Part shown: piece by piece, positions 25,137 to 34,166 of the stretch
How the letters are laid out: every line of letters begins with the position of its first letter
Position numbering within the stretch: the stretch's first letter is position 1
DNA from: a bacterium
Lineage (GTDB): Bacteria > Desulfobacterota > S145-22
Length of the DNA: 35,328 nt
Direction: 5' to 3'
Assembly: GCA_029934085.1 (NCBI GenBank)
Contig: JAOZMY010000016.1
Span: 1 to 35,328, forward strand
Notes under the pieces: generated by a model
Told to the model about the DNA's origin: nothing
Databases searched by the model: none
The model's input: the letters and a program-made list of their open reading frames with translations, nothing else
Made by a program: the position numbers and the translations under genes

Positions 25137-26813
25137 ATGTGGGACGAAAAGAAACTCGAGTCACTGAAGGAAAAAGAGGCGGCCTGGAGGGAGGATTACA
25201 AGGAGGCCACGAAGAAACATCCGGAACGGATGGAACGCTTTTCTACTGTCTCGGACCAAGAAATCGACGCCCTTTACACGCCGAATGATATTGCCAACTT
25301 CGATTACGAGCGCGCCCTGGGGTTTCCTGGTGAATACCCCTACACGCGTGGTGTCCATAAAACCATGTACCGGGGGCGGCTCTGGACCATGCGGATGTTC
25401 TCGGGCCTGGGGAGCGCCAGGGATACGAACCAGCGTTTTCACTACCTACTCAAGCACGGTGAGACGGGGCTGAGCATCGCCTTCGACATGCCGACTTTGA
25501 TGGGATACGACTCGGACCACCCCATGTCCCGAGGAGAAGTGGGGAAATGCGGGGTTGCCATCGACTCCCTCGCCGATATGGAGGTCCTTTTTGACGGGAT
25601 CCCCCTGGACAAGGTAACCACCTCCATGACCATCAATCCGCCCGCTTCTATCATGTTGGCCATGTATATCGCCGTTGCGGAGAAACAGGGAGTTCGGCGG
25701 GACCAGATTGGTGGGACCATCCAGAACGATATGCTGAAGGAATTCATTGCCCAGAAGACCTTTATGCTGCCACCGAAGCCGTCCATGCGGTTGATCGTGG
25801 ATACCATTGAGTTCTGTACCAAAGAGGTTCCCCGGTGGAATACCATCAGCATCAGTGGCTACCACATCCGGGAGGCGGGATCCACGGCGGTGCAGGAATT
25901 GGCCTTTACCTTGGCGGACGGGATCGCCTACGTACAGGCGGCTGTGGACAGGGGTCTCAATGTGGACGATTTTGCCCCGCGTCTCTCTTTCTTTTTCAAC
26001 GCTCACATCGACTTTTTTGAGGAGATTGCCAAATATCGGGCGGCCCGGCGTATCTGGTCCCGGGTCATGCGGGAACGGTTCCATGCCAAGAATCCCCGTT
26101 CCTGGATGCTTCGGTTCCATACCCAGACGGCGGGATGTTCCTTGACAGCGCAGCAACCTTACAACAACGTGATCCGTACCGCCTATGAGGCCCTTTCAGC
26201 CGTGCTTGGCGGAACCCAGTCTCTCCATACCAATTCCCTGGACGAGGTCCTGGCCTTGCCGAGCGAGCATGCGGTCACCATCGCCCTGAGGACCCAACAG
26301 ATTCTCGCGGAGGAGACGGGAGTGACCAACACCATCGATCCCCTGGCCGGGTCTTATTTTGTGGAGGCCTTGACGGACAAGATGGAGGCCCAGGCCATGG
26401 AGTACATCGAGAAGATCGACGAGATGGGGGGGATTCTCGAGGCGATCGAACGGGGATATCCCCAGGGAGAAATCGCCAATGCCGCTTATGACTACCAAAA
26501 ACAGGTGGACGAGGGCAAAAAGACGATCGTTGGGGTCAACAAGTATGTGAGCGACGTGGAGACCCCTATCGAGATTCTGAAGATAGACGAGACCGTAGAG
26601 GAAGAACAGATTAAGCGACTCAAGGCCCTGAAAGAGTCGCGGGACAACGACGCGGTTCAAAAGGCCCTGGATGGGCTCCGAAAAGCGGCAGAGGGGGAGG
26701 AGAACATGATGCCCCATATCATCAATGTGGTGAAGGTGTATGGCACAGAGCAGGAAATCTGTGATGTCTTCCGGGAGGTCTTTGGAACCTATCGTGACCC
26801 GGGTATGTTTTAG
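25137..26813 (+). CDS. B12-dependent acyl-CoA mutase large subunit, isobutyryl-CoA mutase type
   Basis: This 558-residue TIM-barrel subunit rearranges the carbon skeleton of an acyl-CoA by a radical route. Family segments seen: [56 protein letters not shown] (His243), [20 protein letters not shown] and [14 protein letters not shown]. The substrate-selecting pair is Phe88 (RMFSG) and Gln206 (KEFIAQ), 118 residues apart. Methylmalonyl-CoA mutase has Tyr89 and Arg207, and isobutyryl-CoA mutase Phe80 and Gln198, at the same spacing. An Ala at residue 115 argues against hydroxyisobutyryl-CoA mutase. I chose ATG 25137 behind AGGGGTGAG. The B12 domain is encoded by the next gene. General annotation would call it methylmalonyl-CoA mutase; isobutyryl-CoA or a related branched acyl-CoA is more likely. 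Confidence 0.92.
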   Translation: MWDEKKLESLKEKEAAWREDYKEATKKHPERMERFSTVSDQEIDALYTPNDIANFDYERALGFPGEYPYTRGVHKTMYRGRLWTMRMFSGLGSARDTNQRFHYLLKHGETGLSIAFDMPTLMGYDSDHPMSRGEVGKCGVAIDSLADMEVLFDGIPLDKVTTSMTINPPASIMLAMYIAVAEKQGVRRDQIGGTIQNDMLKEFIAQKTFMLPPKPSMRLIVDTIEFCTKEVPRWNTISISGYHIREAGSTAVQELAFTLADGIAYVQAAVDRGLNVDDFAPRLSFFFNAHIDFFEEIAKYRAARRIWSRVMRERFHAKNPRSWMLRFHTQTAGCSLTAQQPYNNVIRTAYEALSAVLGGTQSLHTNSLDEVLALPSEHAVTIALRTQQILAEETGVTNTIDPLAGSYFVEALTDKMEAQAMEYIEKIDEMGGILEAIERGYPQGEIANAAYDYQKQVDEGKKTIVGVNKYVSDVETPIEILKIDETVEEEQIKRLKALKESRDNDAVQKALDGLRKAAEGEENMMPHIINVVKVYGTEQEICDVFREVFGTYRDPGMF

Positions 26814-26824
26814 AAGGAGGAGGT

Positions 26825-27232
26825 ATGGCTGGAAAGCGTAAGATCAGGATACTGGTGGCGAAACCGGGGCTGGATGGCCATGACCGAGGAGCAAAGATTA
26901 TCGCGCGGGGATTTCGTGACGCAGGTTTCGAGGTTATCTATACCGGACTTCACCAGAGCCCCGAACAGATCGTGGAGGCGGCCATTCAGGAAGATGTGGA
27001 TGTCATCGGCCTGAGCAGTCTGGCCGGGGCACATAATCACCTCTTCCGGGAGGTTCTTCGACTCCTGAAGGAGAAAGGGGCGGAGGACATCCCCGTGTTT
27101 GGCGGGGGTATTATCCCTGATGAAGATATCCCGAAGCTGAAGGCCGACGGGATCCTTGAGATCTTCACGCCGGGGACCAAGGTGGAGGACGTGGTTAAAT
27201 GGGTGGAGGAAAATATCCATCCAAGGGGATAG
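26825..27232 (+). CDS. acyl-CoA mutase small subunit (B12-binding)
   Basis: This 135-residue protein is a stand-alone B12-binding domain. Seen: [12 protein letters not shown] with the DxHxxG motif (Asp17, His19, Gly22); His19 is the lower ligand to cobalt. [13 protein letters not shown] and [10 protein letters not shown] follow, the loops that hold the nucleotide tail. It follows the large subunit by 11 bp with GGAGGAGG before the ATG. The split large/small arrangement is that of IcmA/IcmB and of archaeal methylmalonyl-CoA mutases. It must pair with the 558-residue subunit to make the active enzyme. Confidence 0.94.
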   Translation: MAGKRKIRILVAKPGLDGHDRGAKIIARGFRDAGFEVIYTGLHQSPEQIVEAAIQEDVDVIGLSSLAGAHNHLFREVLRLLKEKGAEDIPVFGGGIIPDEDIPKLKADGILEIFTPGTKVEDVVKWVEENIHPRG

Positions 27233-27256
27233 AAGCTACAGATAAAGGGGGATGCA

Positions 27257-28426
27257 ATGGGACTTAGCTTTGATTTGACAGAAGAACAGGACATGATGCG
27301 TCGAATGGTGCGCCAGTTCGCGGAAAAGGAGATCCTTCCTGTCTGCGTCGAGCTGGATGAGAAGGAAGAATTCTCTGTTCATCTGACCCGCCGTATGGCG
27401 GAACTGGGTTTGTTTGGATCGATTGTTTCCGAGGAGTACGGGGGGACGGATGTGGGGTATCTCTCCTATATCATCTCGGTCGAGGAGATCGCGCGGGTGG
27501 ATGGTTCTCAGGCGGCGACCCTGGCTGCGGGGGTTTCCCTGGGAATCTCCCCGATCTTTTATTACGGGAATGAGGAGCAAAAACAGGAGTGGTTGCCCAA
27601 GCTCTGCAGTGGAGAGATCCTTGCCTCTTTCGGTCTCACAGAGCCCAACGCGGGGTCAGATGCCGGATCCTCCAAGACGACGGCGGTTCTGGAGAACGGC
27701 TACTGGGTGATCAATGGGAGCAAGATCTTCATTACGAATTCGGCTTCTGAGATCAGCGGGATCTGTGTGGTTCAGGCCGTTACGGGGAAACGCTCCGATG
27801 GGAAAAACGAGCTGAGCTGTATCCTTGTTCCGAACGGCACGGAAGGGTTCGAGGCCCGACCCATGCACGGGAAGATGTGTTGGCGTGCCTCCAACACGGG
27901 AGAACTCTACTTTACGGACTGTATGGTCCCGGAGAAGAATCTGCTGGGCCGTCGAGGCGAAGGGTTCCATCAGATGCTGGCGACCCTGGACGGGGGGCGG
28001 TTGAGTATCGGCGCAATGGGACTGGGCGGCGCCCAAGGGGCCTTCGAGGCGGCCCTGAACTATTCAAAGGAGCGGGAGCAGTTCGGACGTCCTATCGGTT
28101 CTTTCCAGGTGAATGCGTTCAAGATGGCGGACATGGCGACCCAGATCGAGATGGCCCGCCTCCTTCTCTACAAGGCCTGCTGGTTGCGGGACAACAACCG
28201 GGAGTTTTCCAAGGAAGCGGCGATGGCAAAGCTCGTCTGTTCAGAGGTCTTTCGTATGTGTGCGAACCACGCCGTCCAGCTGCACGGTGGGTATGGCCTG
28301 ATGAATGAGTATAGGGTTGAGAAGTTTTATCGGAACCAGAAGCTTCTGGAGATCGGAGAGGGGACCTCGGAGGTTCAAAGGATCGTCATCGCCCGCCATA
28401 TCGGTGTGCCGGGACGCGCCTTGTAA
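27257..28426 (+). CDS. acyl-CoA dehydrogenase 3
   Basis: This 389-residue acyl-CoA dehydrogenase has FGLTEPNAGSDA, INGSKIFITNS, REQFGRPIGSFQ and catalytic Glu368 in GEGTSEVQ. The residue before that Glu is Gly and not the Tyr of the other two copies, which may change the pocket. It lies between the mutase small subunit and the MeaB-like chaperone, so it probably acts on the mutase substrate or product, for instance oxidising a branched or linear C4-C5 acyl-CoA. A GGGG site precedes the ATG. Electrons should pass to the EtfBA encoded upstream. Confidence 0.92.
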   Translation: MGLSFDLTEEQDMMRRMVRQFAEKEILPVCVELDEKEEFSVHLTRRMAELGLFGSIVSEEYGGTDVGYLSYIISVEEIARVDGSQAATLAAGVSLGISPIFYYGNEEQKQEWLPKLCSGEILASFGLTEPNAGSDAGSSKTTAVLENGYWVINGSKIFITNSASEISGICVVQAVTGKRSDGKNELSCILVPNGTEGFEARPMHGKMCWRASNTGELYFTDCMVPEKNLLGRRGEGFHQMLATLDGGRLSIGAMGLGGAQGAFEAALNYSKEREQFGRPIGSFQVNAFKMADMATQIEMARLLLYKACWLRDNNREFSKEAAMAKLVCSEVFRMCANHAVQLHGGYGLMNEYRVEKFYRNQKLLEIGEGTSEVQRIVIARHIGVPGRAL

Positions 28427-28450
28427 AAGTAAAAACGACGGAGTCTTGAT

Positions 28451-29401
28451 TTGAACCCGAAAGAATGGGCAGAAAAAATTATCGAAGGGGATGTTCGCGC
28501 GGCCTCGCGCCTCATGCGGGATATTGACGATCGGATGCCCTGGGTTTCCGACGTCATGAAGGAGCTCTATCCCCATACGGGAAGGGCCTATATCATCGGG
28601 GTGACGGGATCCCCCGGCGTGGGTAAGAGTACCCTGGTTGATAGTTTGATCGAGGTTTTCCGGAAAAAGGGACACAGTATCGGTGTGGTGGTTATCGACC
28701 CTACCAGCCCTTTTACCGGTGGTGCGATCCTTGGGGATCGAATCCGGATGCAGCGTCATAGCACGGACAGCGGCGTTTTTATCCGAAGCCTTGCCACGCG
28801 GGGGAGCATGGGGGGATTGTCCCGTTCCACCTCTGATATCCTCCGTGTCATGGACGCCATGGGAAAGGATATTATCCTTTTGGAAACGGTGGGGGTAGGG
28901 CAAGACGAGGTGGACGTGGTCAATACCGCCCACACCTCCATGATCATTATGATTCCGGGCCTGGGGGATGACATCCAGGCCATCAAGGCAGGGATTCTTG
29001 AGATCGGGGACATTTTTGTCATCAACAAGTGCGAACGAGAGGGCGCCGAGCGGATGGAGCGGGAGATCATGATGATGCTCGAGTTGGGTGCCAAGCGGAA
29101 GGATGGGTGGGTTCCAAAGATCGTGAAGACCGAGGCCATCAAGGGGAAGGGAATCAAGGAACTGGTTGAGGCGATAGAGGAACACCGGACCTTTCGAGAG
29201 GATCCTGAACACAAGAGGAAGTTCCTGCAAAAGGCTTTACGTATCGAACTTTTGAACAACCTGAAGGATCAAATCTCCAATCGTGTCCTGGAGGTGATTG
29301 GCCACGAGGAGGGGCTTACCCAGGCGGTTAACGAAATCATCGATGGAAAGAAGGATCTCTATACCAAGTCCGAGGAGATACTCAAGCAATTATTATGTTG
29401 A
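28451..29401 (+). CDS. meaB: MeaB/ArgK-type GTPase chaperone for the acyl-CoA mutase
   Basis: This 316-residue G3E-family GTPase loads cofactor into, and protects, B12-dependent mutases. Seen: Walker A GSPGVGKS (53-60), VVIDPTSPFTGGAILGDRIRM (switch region, quoted as family core VIDPTSPFTGG), LETVGVGQDE as the G3 element and NKCE (192-195) in the place of the NKxD guanine-specificity motif, with Glu for Asp. It starts with TTG at 28451; ACGGAG lies nearby and the residues MNPKEW fit the family start. It follows acyl-CoA dehydrogenase 3 by 24 bp and shares the operon with the mutase, its expected partner. Confidence 0.92.
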   Translation: MNPKEWAEKIIEGDVRAASRLMRDIDDRMPWVSDVMKELYPHTGRAYIIGVTGSPGVGKSTLVDSLIEVFRKKGHSIGVVVIDPTSPFTGGAILGDRIRMQRHSTDSGVFIRSLATRGSMGGLSRSTSDILRVMDAMGKDIILLETVGVGQDEVDVVNTAHTSMIIMIPGLGDDIQAIKAGILEIGDIFVINKCEREGAERMEREIMMMLELGAKRKDGWVPKIVKTEAIKGKGIKELVEAIEEHRTFREDPEHKRKFLQKALRIELLNNLKDQISNRVLEVIGHEEGLTQAVNEIIDGKKDLYTKSEEILKQLLC

Positions 29402-29443
29402 TAAGGATGTCATAATTCGTGTAACTGATACAAGGAGGGTGTC

Positions 29444-30994
29444 GTGACGTACGAGAAAAGGCGGAAAGAAATACTTGAGATGAGCCGCCAAGCGGAGTTG
29501 GGTGGCGGCGAGAAGTATATCGAATCCCAGCATAGTAAGGGTAAGCTGACAGCGCGGGAGCGGCTGGATATCCTTTTGGACCCCGGGTCCTTTGTCGAAA
29601 TCGACAAATTAGTGGTACACCGCTGCACAAACTTTGGGATGGAGAATAAGAAGTATTACGGCGACGGCGTGGTGACGGGCTATGGGAAGATTCATGGACG
29701 GCCCGTTTACGTTTTCTCACAGGACTTCACCGTTTTTGGCGGGGCGTTGAGCATGACCTTCGCGGAGAAAATCTGCAAGATCATGGATTTCGCCATGAAA
29801 AACGGCGCGCCGGTCATCGGCTTGAACGATTCTGGCGGCGCAAGGATTCAAGAGGGGGTGGAGAGTCTGGCAGGATACGCCTATATCTTTCTCCGCAACA
29901 CACTGGCCTCGGGAGTCATTCCACAAATCTCGGTCATTTTAGGACCTTGCGCGGGGGGGGCGGTCTATTCCCCAGCCATTACAGACTTCATCTTCATGAG
30001 TAAAAAGACCAGTTATATGTTCATTACGGGACCCAACGTTATCAAGTCCGTGACTCACGAAGACGTGACTAAAGAGGCCCTTGGCGGAGCCGTAACCCAC
30101 AGCACCCGGAGCGGGGTGGCCCATTTCATGCGGGAGGACGACGAGGAAACCTTAAAACTCGTGCGTGATCTACTTCCCTACCTTCCCCAGAACAACGAGC
30201 AGAAACCCCCACGTATCTCCTGTGAAGACCCCATTGAACGGAAGAATGAAATCCTGAAGGATCTCATCCCAGAGAATTCCAGAAAGCCCTACGACATGCA
30301 CGTTCTCATCAAGGAGGTGCTGGATGACCATCAGTTCCTGGAGGTTCATGCTCATTATGCCCGGAACATGATCGTTGGGTTCGGCCGACTCAACGGTTAT
30401 TCCGTGGGTATCGTGGCGAATCAGCCCAATTTCCTCGCGGGTTGCCTCGATATCAACGCATCGAAGAAGGGAGCCCGGTTCGTGCGTTTCTGTGACGCCT
30501 TTAATATTCCGATCATTACTTTTGTGGATGTGCCGGGATTCCTGCCGGGGACGGCTCAGGAGTATGGGGGAATTATCAAACACGGTGCGCAACTTCTTTA
30601 CGCCTTCTGCGAGGCCACGGTTCCAAAGATTACCTTGATTACCCGGAAGGCCTATGGCGGGGCTTATGACGTCATGTCGTCCAAGCATATTCGGGGAGAT
30701 ATCAACTTCATCTATCCCTCGGGAGAGGTGGCCGTGATGGGGCCGGAAGGGGCCGTTAACATCATCTTTCGGAAGGAGATTGCTGCCTCCGAGGAGCCGG
30801 AAAAAAAGAAAGAGGAGCTGGTCCAAGATTATGAGGAACGGTTTGCCAGCCCTTATCGCGTCGCGCAGTTGGGTTTTGTTGACGGGATTATCTTTCCGGA
30901 GGATACCCGGACCAAGCTCATTACCGCCCTGGAGATGGTGAAAGATAAGAGGGATACAAATCCGAAGAAGAAGCACGGGAATATACCGATTTAG
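29444..30994 (+). CDS. biotin-dependent acyl-CoA carboxyltransferase (PccB/MmdA-like)
   Basis: This 516-residue carboxyltransferase moves CO2 between carboxybiotin and an acyl-CoA. Seen: [18 protein letters not shown], the first oxyanion site [26 protein letters not shown], the second site [20 protein letters not shown] and VPGFLPG, and [11 protein letters not shown]. The Asp in that last motif corresponds, as I recall, to the residue that favours propionyl-CoA over acetyl-CoA. It could be propionyl-CoA carboxylase beta or methylmalonyl-CoA decarboxylase alpha. No biotin carboxylase, biotin carrier or membrane decarboxylase subunit is in the window. Start is GTG 29444 behind AAGGAGGG. It ends the long operon and could connect C3/C4-dicarboxyl metabolism with the mutase products. 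Confidence 0.9.
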   Translation: MTYEKRRKEILEMSRQAELGGGEKYIESQHSKGKLTARERLDILLDPGSFVEIDKLVVHRCTNFGMENKKYYGDGVVTGYGKIHGRPVYVFSQDFTVFGGALSMTFAEKICKIMDFAMKNGAPVIGLNDSGGARIQEGVESLAGYAYIFLRNTLASGVIPQISVILGPCAGGAVYSPAITDFIFMSKKTSYMFITGPNVIKSVTHEDVTKEALGGAVTHSTRSGVAHFMREDDEETLKLVRDLLPYLPQNNEQKPPRISCEDPIERKNEILKDLIPENSRKPYDMHVLIKEVLDDHQFLEVHAHYARNMIVGFGRLNGYSVGIVANQPNFLAGCLDINASKKGARFVRFCDAFNIPIITFVDVPGFLPGTAQEYGGIIKHGAQLLYAFCEATVPKITLITRKAYGGAYDVMSSKHIRGDINFIYPSGEVAVMGPEGAVNIIFRKEIAASEEPEKKKEELVQDYEERFASPYRVAQLGFVDGIIFPEDTRTKLITALEMVKDKRDTNPKKKHGNIPI

Positions 30995-30995
30995 G

Positions 30996-31049
30996 TAGTA
31001 GGTAAATAGGTAGTAGGTAGAGTAGGTTGAAGGTTGAAGGAACAACCTT
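30996..31049. repeat. 7-bp tandem array ending in a hairpin, after the carboxyltransferase gene
   Basis: TAGTAGG units (30996 and 31011) alternate with slipped 8- and 9-bp variants, then TTGAAGG occurs twice (31027-31040). The end folds into a perfect 7-bp hairpin, AAGGTTG (31030-31036) with CAACCTT (31043-31049). It begins 2 bp after the stop codon. Unit sequence and layout match the array at 18103-18155. Confidence 0.65.
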
Positions 31050-31079
31050 GGTGGGATGGATGGAGTTGAAGATGGTGTC

Positions 31080-31113
31080 AAGCGGGAAGAGATTTTTTGG
31101 AAAGCCCGCTTTT
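31080..31113 (+). terminator. terminator-like hairpin before the crotonase-like gene
   Basis: AAGCGGG (31080-31086) pairs with CCCGCTT (31105-31111) around an 18-nt loop and is followed by a short T run. It may end the long operon that finishes at 30994, so that the 31167 gene has its own promoter. The loop is long and the U-tract short, so this is tentative. Confidence 0.4.
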
Positions 31114-31166
31114 AACGAACGTTTGGTAAGAGAGAAAAACCTTTAACGGACAAAGGGGGTGAAAAT

Positions 31167-32384
31167 ATGTCAGGCCCAATAGATATTTTCAGGTCGGGCA
31201 AACTCAAGGGTGTGAAGAATCAGGGCCCTGTCTACGCGTGGGAGGAGGGACGCGCCTCGTTGTTTCTTGACGAGATTTCGTTTGGGGGTGCACTAGGGGG
31301 AATTCTGTGTTATTATAATCCGCCCGTGCATCAGGTAGGGAATCCGGGCTTGGATGCCTACCATGCCGCACTGGATGAGATCTTTGAAAACAAGTTGAAC
31401 GAGTGGTCTTTCCTGATTTTTTACGGTGGATGCGATCCGGTTCACGCGGGTGGAGACTTGAAGGAGAGCCTCAACCGCCTCACGGAGACCATTGAGAAGC
31501 GGAAAGAGCTGGAAAAAGAGGGACGACCTCAGGAGGAAATTGAGGCCCTCTACGCATGGGGTGACAAACGAATCGAAAAAGGGGTAGGCCTCTATAAGAA
31601 GGTCCGTCAGGTTTCACAACACATGCGGACGCTGGCTATCTGTGGGGGCGGAACACGGTTCGGGGGATCCGCGGAGATTACCTTGATGACGGATGTCCTC
31701 ATCGGGGATTCGCGTTCCGGTATGTGTTTCAGCGAGGCACAAATCGGGCTGATCCCAGGATGGGCCGGAGTAGGGCGGAGCTATACCAAGGCGGGATATC
31801 TGAATGCCAAATTTATGGCGTCCACCAGCCGGGAAGTGAAGGCGGGAGACTTGAAGGCGTGCGGGATTTACAATACCGTTGTAGAGGTAGCGCAGCCTTT
31901 CCCGAGGAAAGAGCGAACCGACGATCCTCAGAGGGATAAGCAAAGATATGCTGAGGCCCTTCAGGCGCACAACGATGAGATCGGGGCGTTGCTTGCACCG
32001 GTAGCCTTGGAATTGGCCACATGCCCGAAACATCAAATGCCGGTGTTGACGGGAAAGGACCGAAGGGTGCTTGCCACGGAGCGCGAGATCGAGGAGGAAG
32101 TGACCCGGAGAGTCGACCCCATGAACTATGAGGGTTTGTGGGGAAGGCCCTTGAGGGAAGTAAAAGAGGAGATTAAGAAATTGGGTAGGCCCCTGGCCCC
32201 CCAATCTATCAAGGAGCTGAAACATCTTTTCGAGACCTATCCGGAGGATCGTTTCGACGAGGCAAAGTTTGTGGAAGATGAAAAGCAGGCGGATTCCCGC
32301 CTCTATAGGGACCCCCGCTTCAAGCTGGGAATTATTGCAACCTTGGAACAGAAAGTAGCAGATTTTAGGGAGGTACAAGAATGA
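31167..32384 (+). CDS. crotonase-superfamily protein, long form (405 aa)
   Basis: This crotonase-fold acyl-CoA enzyme is about 140 residues longer than a classical enoyl-CoA hydratase. Seen: first oxyanion segment HAGGDLKE (93-100), second oxyanion segment GGTRFGGSAE (161-170) and GLIPGWAGVG. Glu170 and Glu190 stand 20 residues apart, as do the two catalytic Glu residues of enoyl-CoA hydratase (144 and 164). Extra sequence lies between the oxyanion segments (about 101-150, charged, possibly helical) and in a C-terminal region of about 150 residues. AAAGGGGG precedes the ATG. Its stop overlaps the gcdA start. It could be a hydratase for a glutaconyl- or methylglutaconyl-CoA-like substrate, or a ring-opening hydrolase of the BamA kind; I cannot decide. 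Confidence 0.75.
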   Translation: MSGPIDIFRSGKLKGVKNQGPVYAWEEGRASLFLDEISFGGALGGILCYYNPPVHQVGNPGLDAYHAALDEIFENKLNEWSFLIFYGGCDPVHAGGDLKESLNRLTETIEKRKELEKEGRPQEEIEALYAWGDKRIEKGVGLYKKVRQVSQHMRTLAICGGGTRFGGSAEITLMTDVLIGDSRSGMCFSEAQIGLIPGWAGVGRSYTKAGYLNAKFMASTSREVKAGDLKACGIYNTVVEVAQPFPRKERTDDPQRDKQRYAEALQAHNDEIGALLAPVALELATCPKHQMPVLTGKDRRVLATEREIEEEVTRRVDPMNYEGLWGRPLREVKEEIKKLGRPLAPQSIKELKHLFETYPEDRFDEAKFVEDEKQADSRLYRDPRFKLGIIATLEQKVADFREVQE

Positions 32385-34120
32385 GGAAGTATTTTGAGAA
32401 GATGCAGGAATTTGGGAAACCGTTAAACGAGAAACAGATCGAGCGTATGGAGGAGAATGTCAAGCAGATCAAGCAGGTCGAAGAGGAAGTGGCCAAAGAG
32501 GTAGAGCGCGTCAAAAACGCGGGTCTCCCTGCTGAGCGGGTCAATAAACGCGGTCAGTTGACGGTATGGCAGCGGTTGGAATACCTTGTTGATCCTGGGA
32601 CCTGGTGTCCCCTTCATACCCTCTATAATCCCAAGAATAACGAGGAAGGTACCACGGGTGTCGTCGACGGATTGGGAAAGATCAGTGGTCGCTGGGCGGT
32701 CATTATCGGTTTCGACAACAAGGTCATCGCGGGGGCCTGGATTGCGGGTCAGTCGGAGAATATTCTCCGGGTCACTGATATGGCGAAACGGCTTCATGTC
32801 CCTCTCGTCTGGCTGGTCAACTGCAGCGGTGTGAAATTGACGGAACAACAGGAGGTCTACGCGGACCGTCGAGGTGGCGGGACGACCTTCTATCGCCACG
32901 CGGAGCTGGAGAAACTGGGAATCCCCGTTCTGGCGGGCGTATATGGGACGAATCCCGCGGGCGGTGGTTATCAGGGCATTAGCCCTACCTATATCATTGC
33001 TCATAAGGACGCCAATATCGCCGTGGGCGGTGGCGGTATCGTGGGCGGTATGAGCCCCAAAGGGCATTTTGACATGGATGGCGCCCTTCAGTTAATTGAG
33101 GCCACGCGGCATTTCAAGGCCGTTCCTCCGGGACGTGTTGAGATCCACTACAATGAGACAGGCTTTTTCAAAGAAGTCTATGAAACGGAAGAAGGTGTTC
33201 TCGATGCCCTCAAGCGTCTCATGAAGGACATGCCGGCCTATAACCCGGATTTCTTCCGCGTTGCAAAGCCCAAGGAACCGAAGCTGAGTCCGGAGGAGAT
33301 CGATCGGGTCGTCCCCTTCAATCAAAAAATGGTTTATAGCTTCGAGGAAGTTGTGGCTCGTTTGGTGGACGGTAGTGAACACATGGAGTTCCGTCCCGAT
33401 TATGGTCCCGAGATCTACACAGCACTGGCCAAGGTGGACGGCTTCCTCGTGGGCGTGGTAGGTAACCGCCAGGGATTCCTTGGCAAAGACTACCCCGAAT
33501 ACGCCAAGGGTCAGTATATCGGCGTTGGCGGAAAGTTCTATCGGCAGGGTCTCATTAAGTTAAACGAGTTCGTGACCCTCTGCGGTCGTGACCGGATCCC
33601 CATGATTTGGTTCCAGGATACCACGGGGATTGATGTGGGTGATTTGGCCGAGAAGGCGGAGCTTTTGGGACTTGGACAGGCGTTGATCTACTCCATTGAA
33701 CAGTCTGATCTTCCCATGATGCTGACCGTGCTCCGGAAAGGAACCGCGGCGGCGCACTACATTATGGGCGGGCCCACGGCCAACAACAACAATGTCTTCA
33801 CCCTCGGAACCCCAACAACCGAGATCTACGTTATGCACGGAGAGACCGCGGCGGCGGCGTCCTTCTCTCGCCGGCTTGTTAAAGAGCAGGATGCGGGACG
33901 TCCACTGGAGCCGGTCATCGAGAAGATGAATGCCCTGGCGAAACAGTATTACGAGCAATCCCGCCCGGTTTACTGCGCCATTCGTGGTTTCGTGGATGAG
34001 GTTGTCTCGTTTGCCGATATCCGCCGGTATATGGTGGCCTTTACAGGGGCTGCCTATCAGAATCCGCCTTCCTTCTGCCCGCATCATCACTTGATAACCC
34101 CACGGATTATCAAGGGATAG
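32381..34120 (+). CDS. gcdA: glutaconyl-CoA decarboxylase alpha subunit-like carboxyltransferase
   Basis: This 579-residue protein matches GcdA of Acidaminococcus in length and in many segments as I recall them: NKRGQLTVWQRLEYLVDPG, VNCSGVKLTEQQEVY, GIYGTNPAGGGY-like VYGTNPAGGGYQGISPT, ETGFFKEVYETEEGVL, KFYRQGLIKLNEFVTLC, WFQDTTGIDVG and RKGTAAAHYIMGGP. GcdA transfers the carboxyl group of glutaconyl-CoA to biotin, giving crotonyl-CoA; with partner subunits this pumps Na+. The GcdB, GcdC and GcdD partners are not in the window. It is coupled by ATGA overlap to the crotonase-like gene. A related dicarboxyl-CoA such as methylglutaconyl-CoA is possible. Confidence 0.9.
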   Translation: MRKYFEKMQEFGKPLNEKQIERMEENVKQIKQVEEEVAKEVERVKNAGLPAERVNKRGQLTVWQRLEYLVDPGTWCPLHTLYNPKNNEEGTTGVVDGLGKISGRWAVIIGFDNKVIAGAWIAGQSENILRVTDMAKRLHVPLVWLVNCSGVKLTEQQEVYADRRGGGTTFYRHAELEKLGIPVLAGVYGTNPAGGGYQGISPTYIIAHKDANIAVGGGGIVGGMSPKGHFDMDGALQLIEATRHFKAVPPGRVEIHYNETGFFKEVYETEEGVLDALKRLMKDMPAYNPDFFRVAKPKEPKLSPEEIDRVVPFNQKMVYSFEEVVARLVDGSEHMEFRPDYGPEIYTALAKVDGFLVGVVGNRQGFLGKDYPEYAKGQYIGVGGKFYRQGLIKLNEFVTLCGRDRIPMIWFQDTTGIDVGDLAEKAELLGLGQALIYSIEQSDLPMMLTVLRKGTAAAHYIMGGPTANNNNVFTLGTPTTEIYVMHGETAAAASFSRRLVKEQDAGRPLEPVIEKMNALAKQYYEQSRPVYCAIRGFVDEVVSFADIRRYMVAFTGAAYQNPPSFCPHHHLITPRIIKG

Positions 34121-34127
34121 GAAGAGG

Positions 34128-34163
34128 TAGTAGGGTAAAAGGTGAAAAGTTAAAGGTAATAAA
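34128..34163. repeat. 7-bp tandem array after gcdA
   Basis: TAGTAGG (34128-34134), an 8-bp variant, then TGAAAAG, TTAAAGG and TAATAAA (34143-34163). It begins 7 bp after the gcdA stop and starts with the same TAGTAGG unit as the arrays at 18103 and 30996. A strong hairpin follows at 34167. Confidence 0.55.
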
Positions 34164-34166
34164 TAA

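Noticed and set aside
31108-31130. TTAACGAACGTTTGG upstream of the crotonase-like gene as a further operator copy.
   Set aside because: It contains an AACGAACGTT palindrome, but the match to the other three sites is too weak and the spacing differs.
31734-31745. Apparent loss of the second catalytic Glu (Gln192) in the crotonase-like protein.
   Set aside because: Counting from the first Glu (170) puts Glu190, 20 residues later, at the equivalent position, and the GLIPG segment then aligns without a gap. Both Glu residues are present.
1342-34163. The repeat arrays as CRISPR arrays or insertion-sequence ends.
   Set aside because: Units are 7 or 9 bp without spacers, no cas or transposase gene is present, and no target-site duplications are visible.
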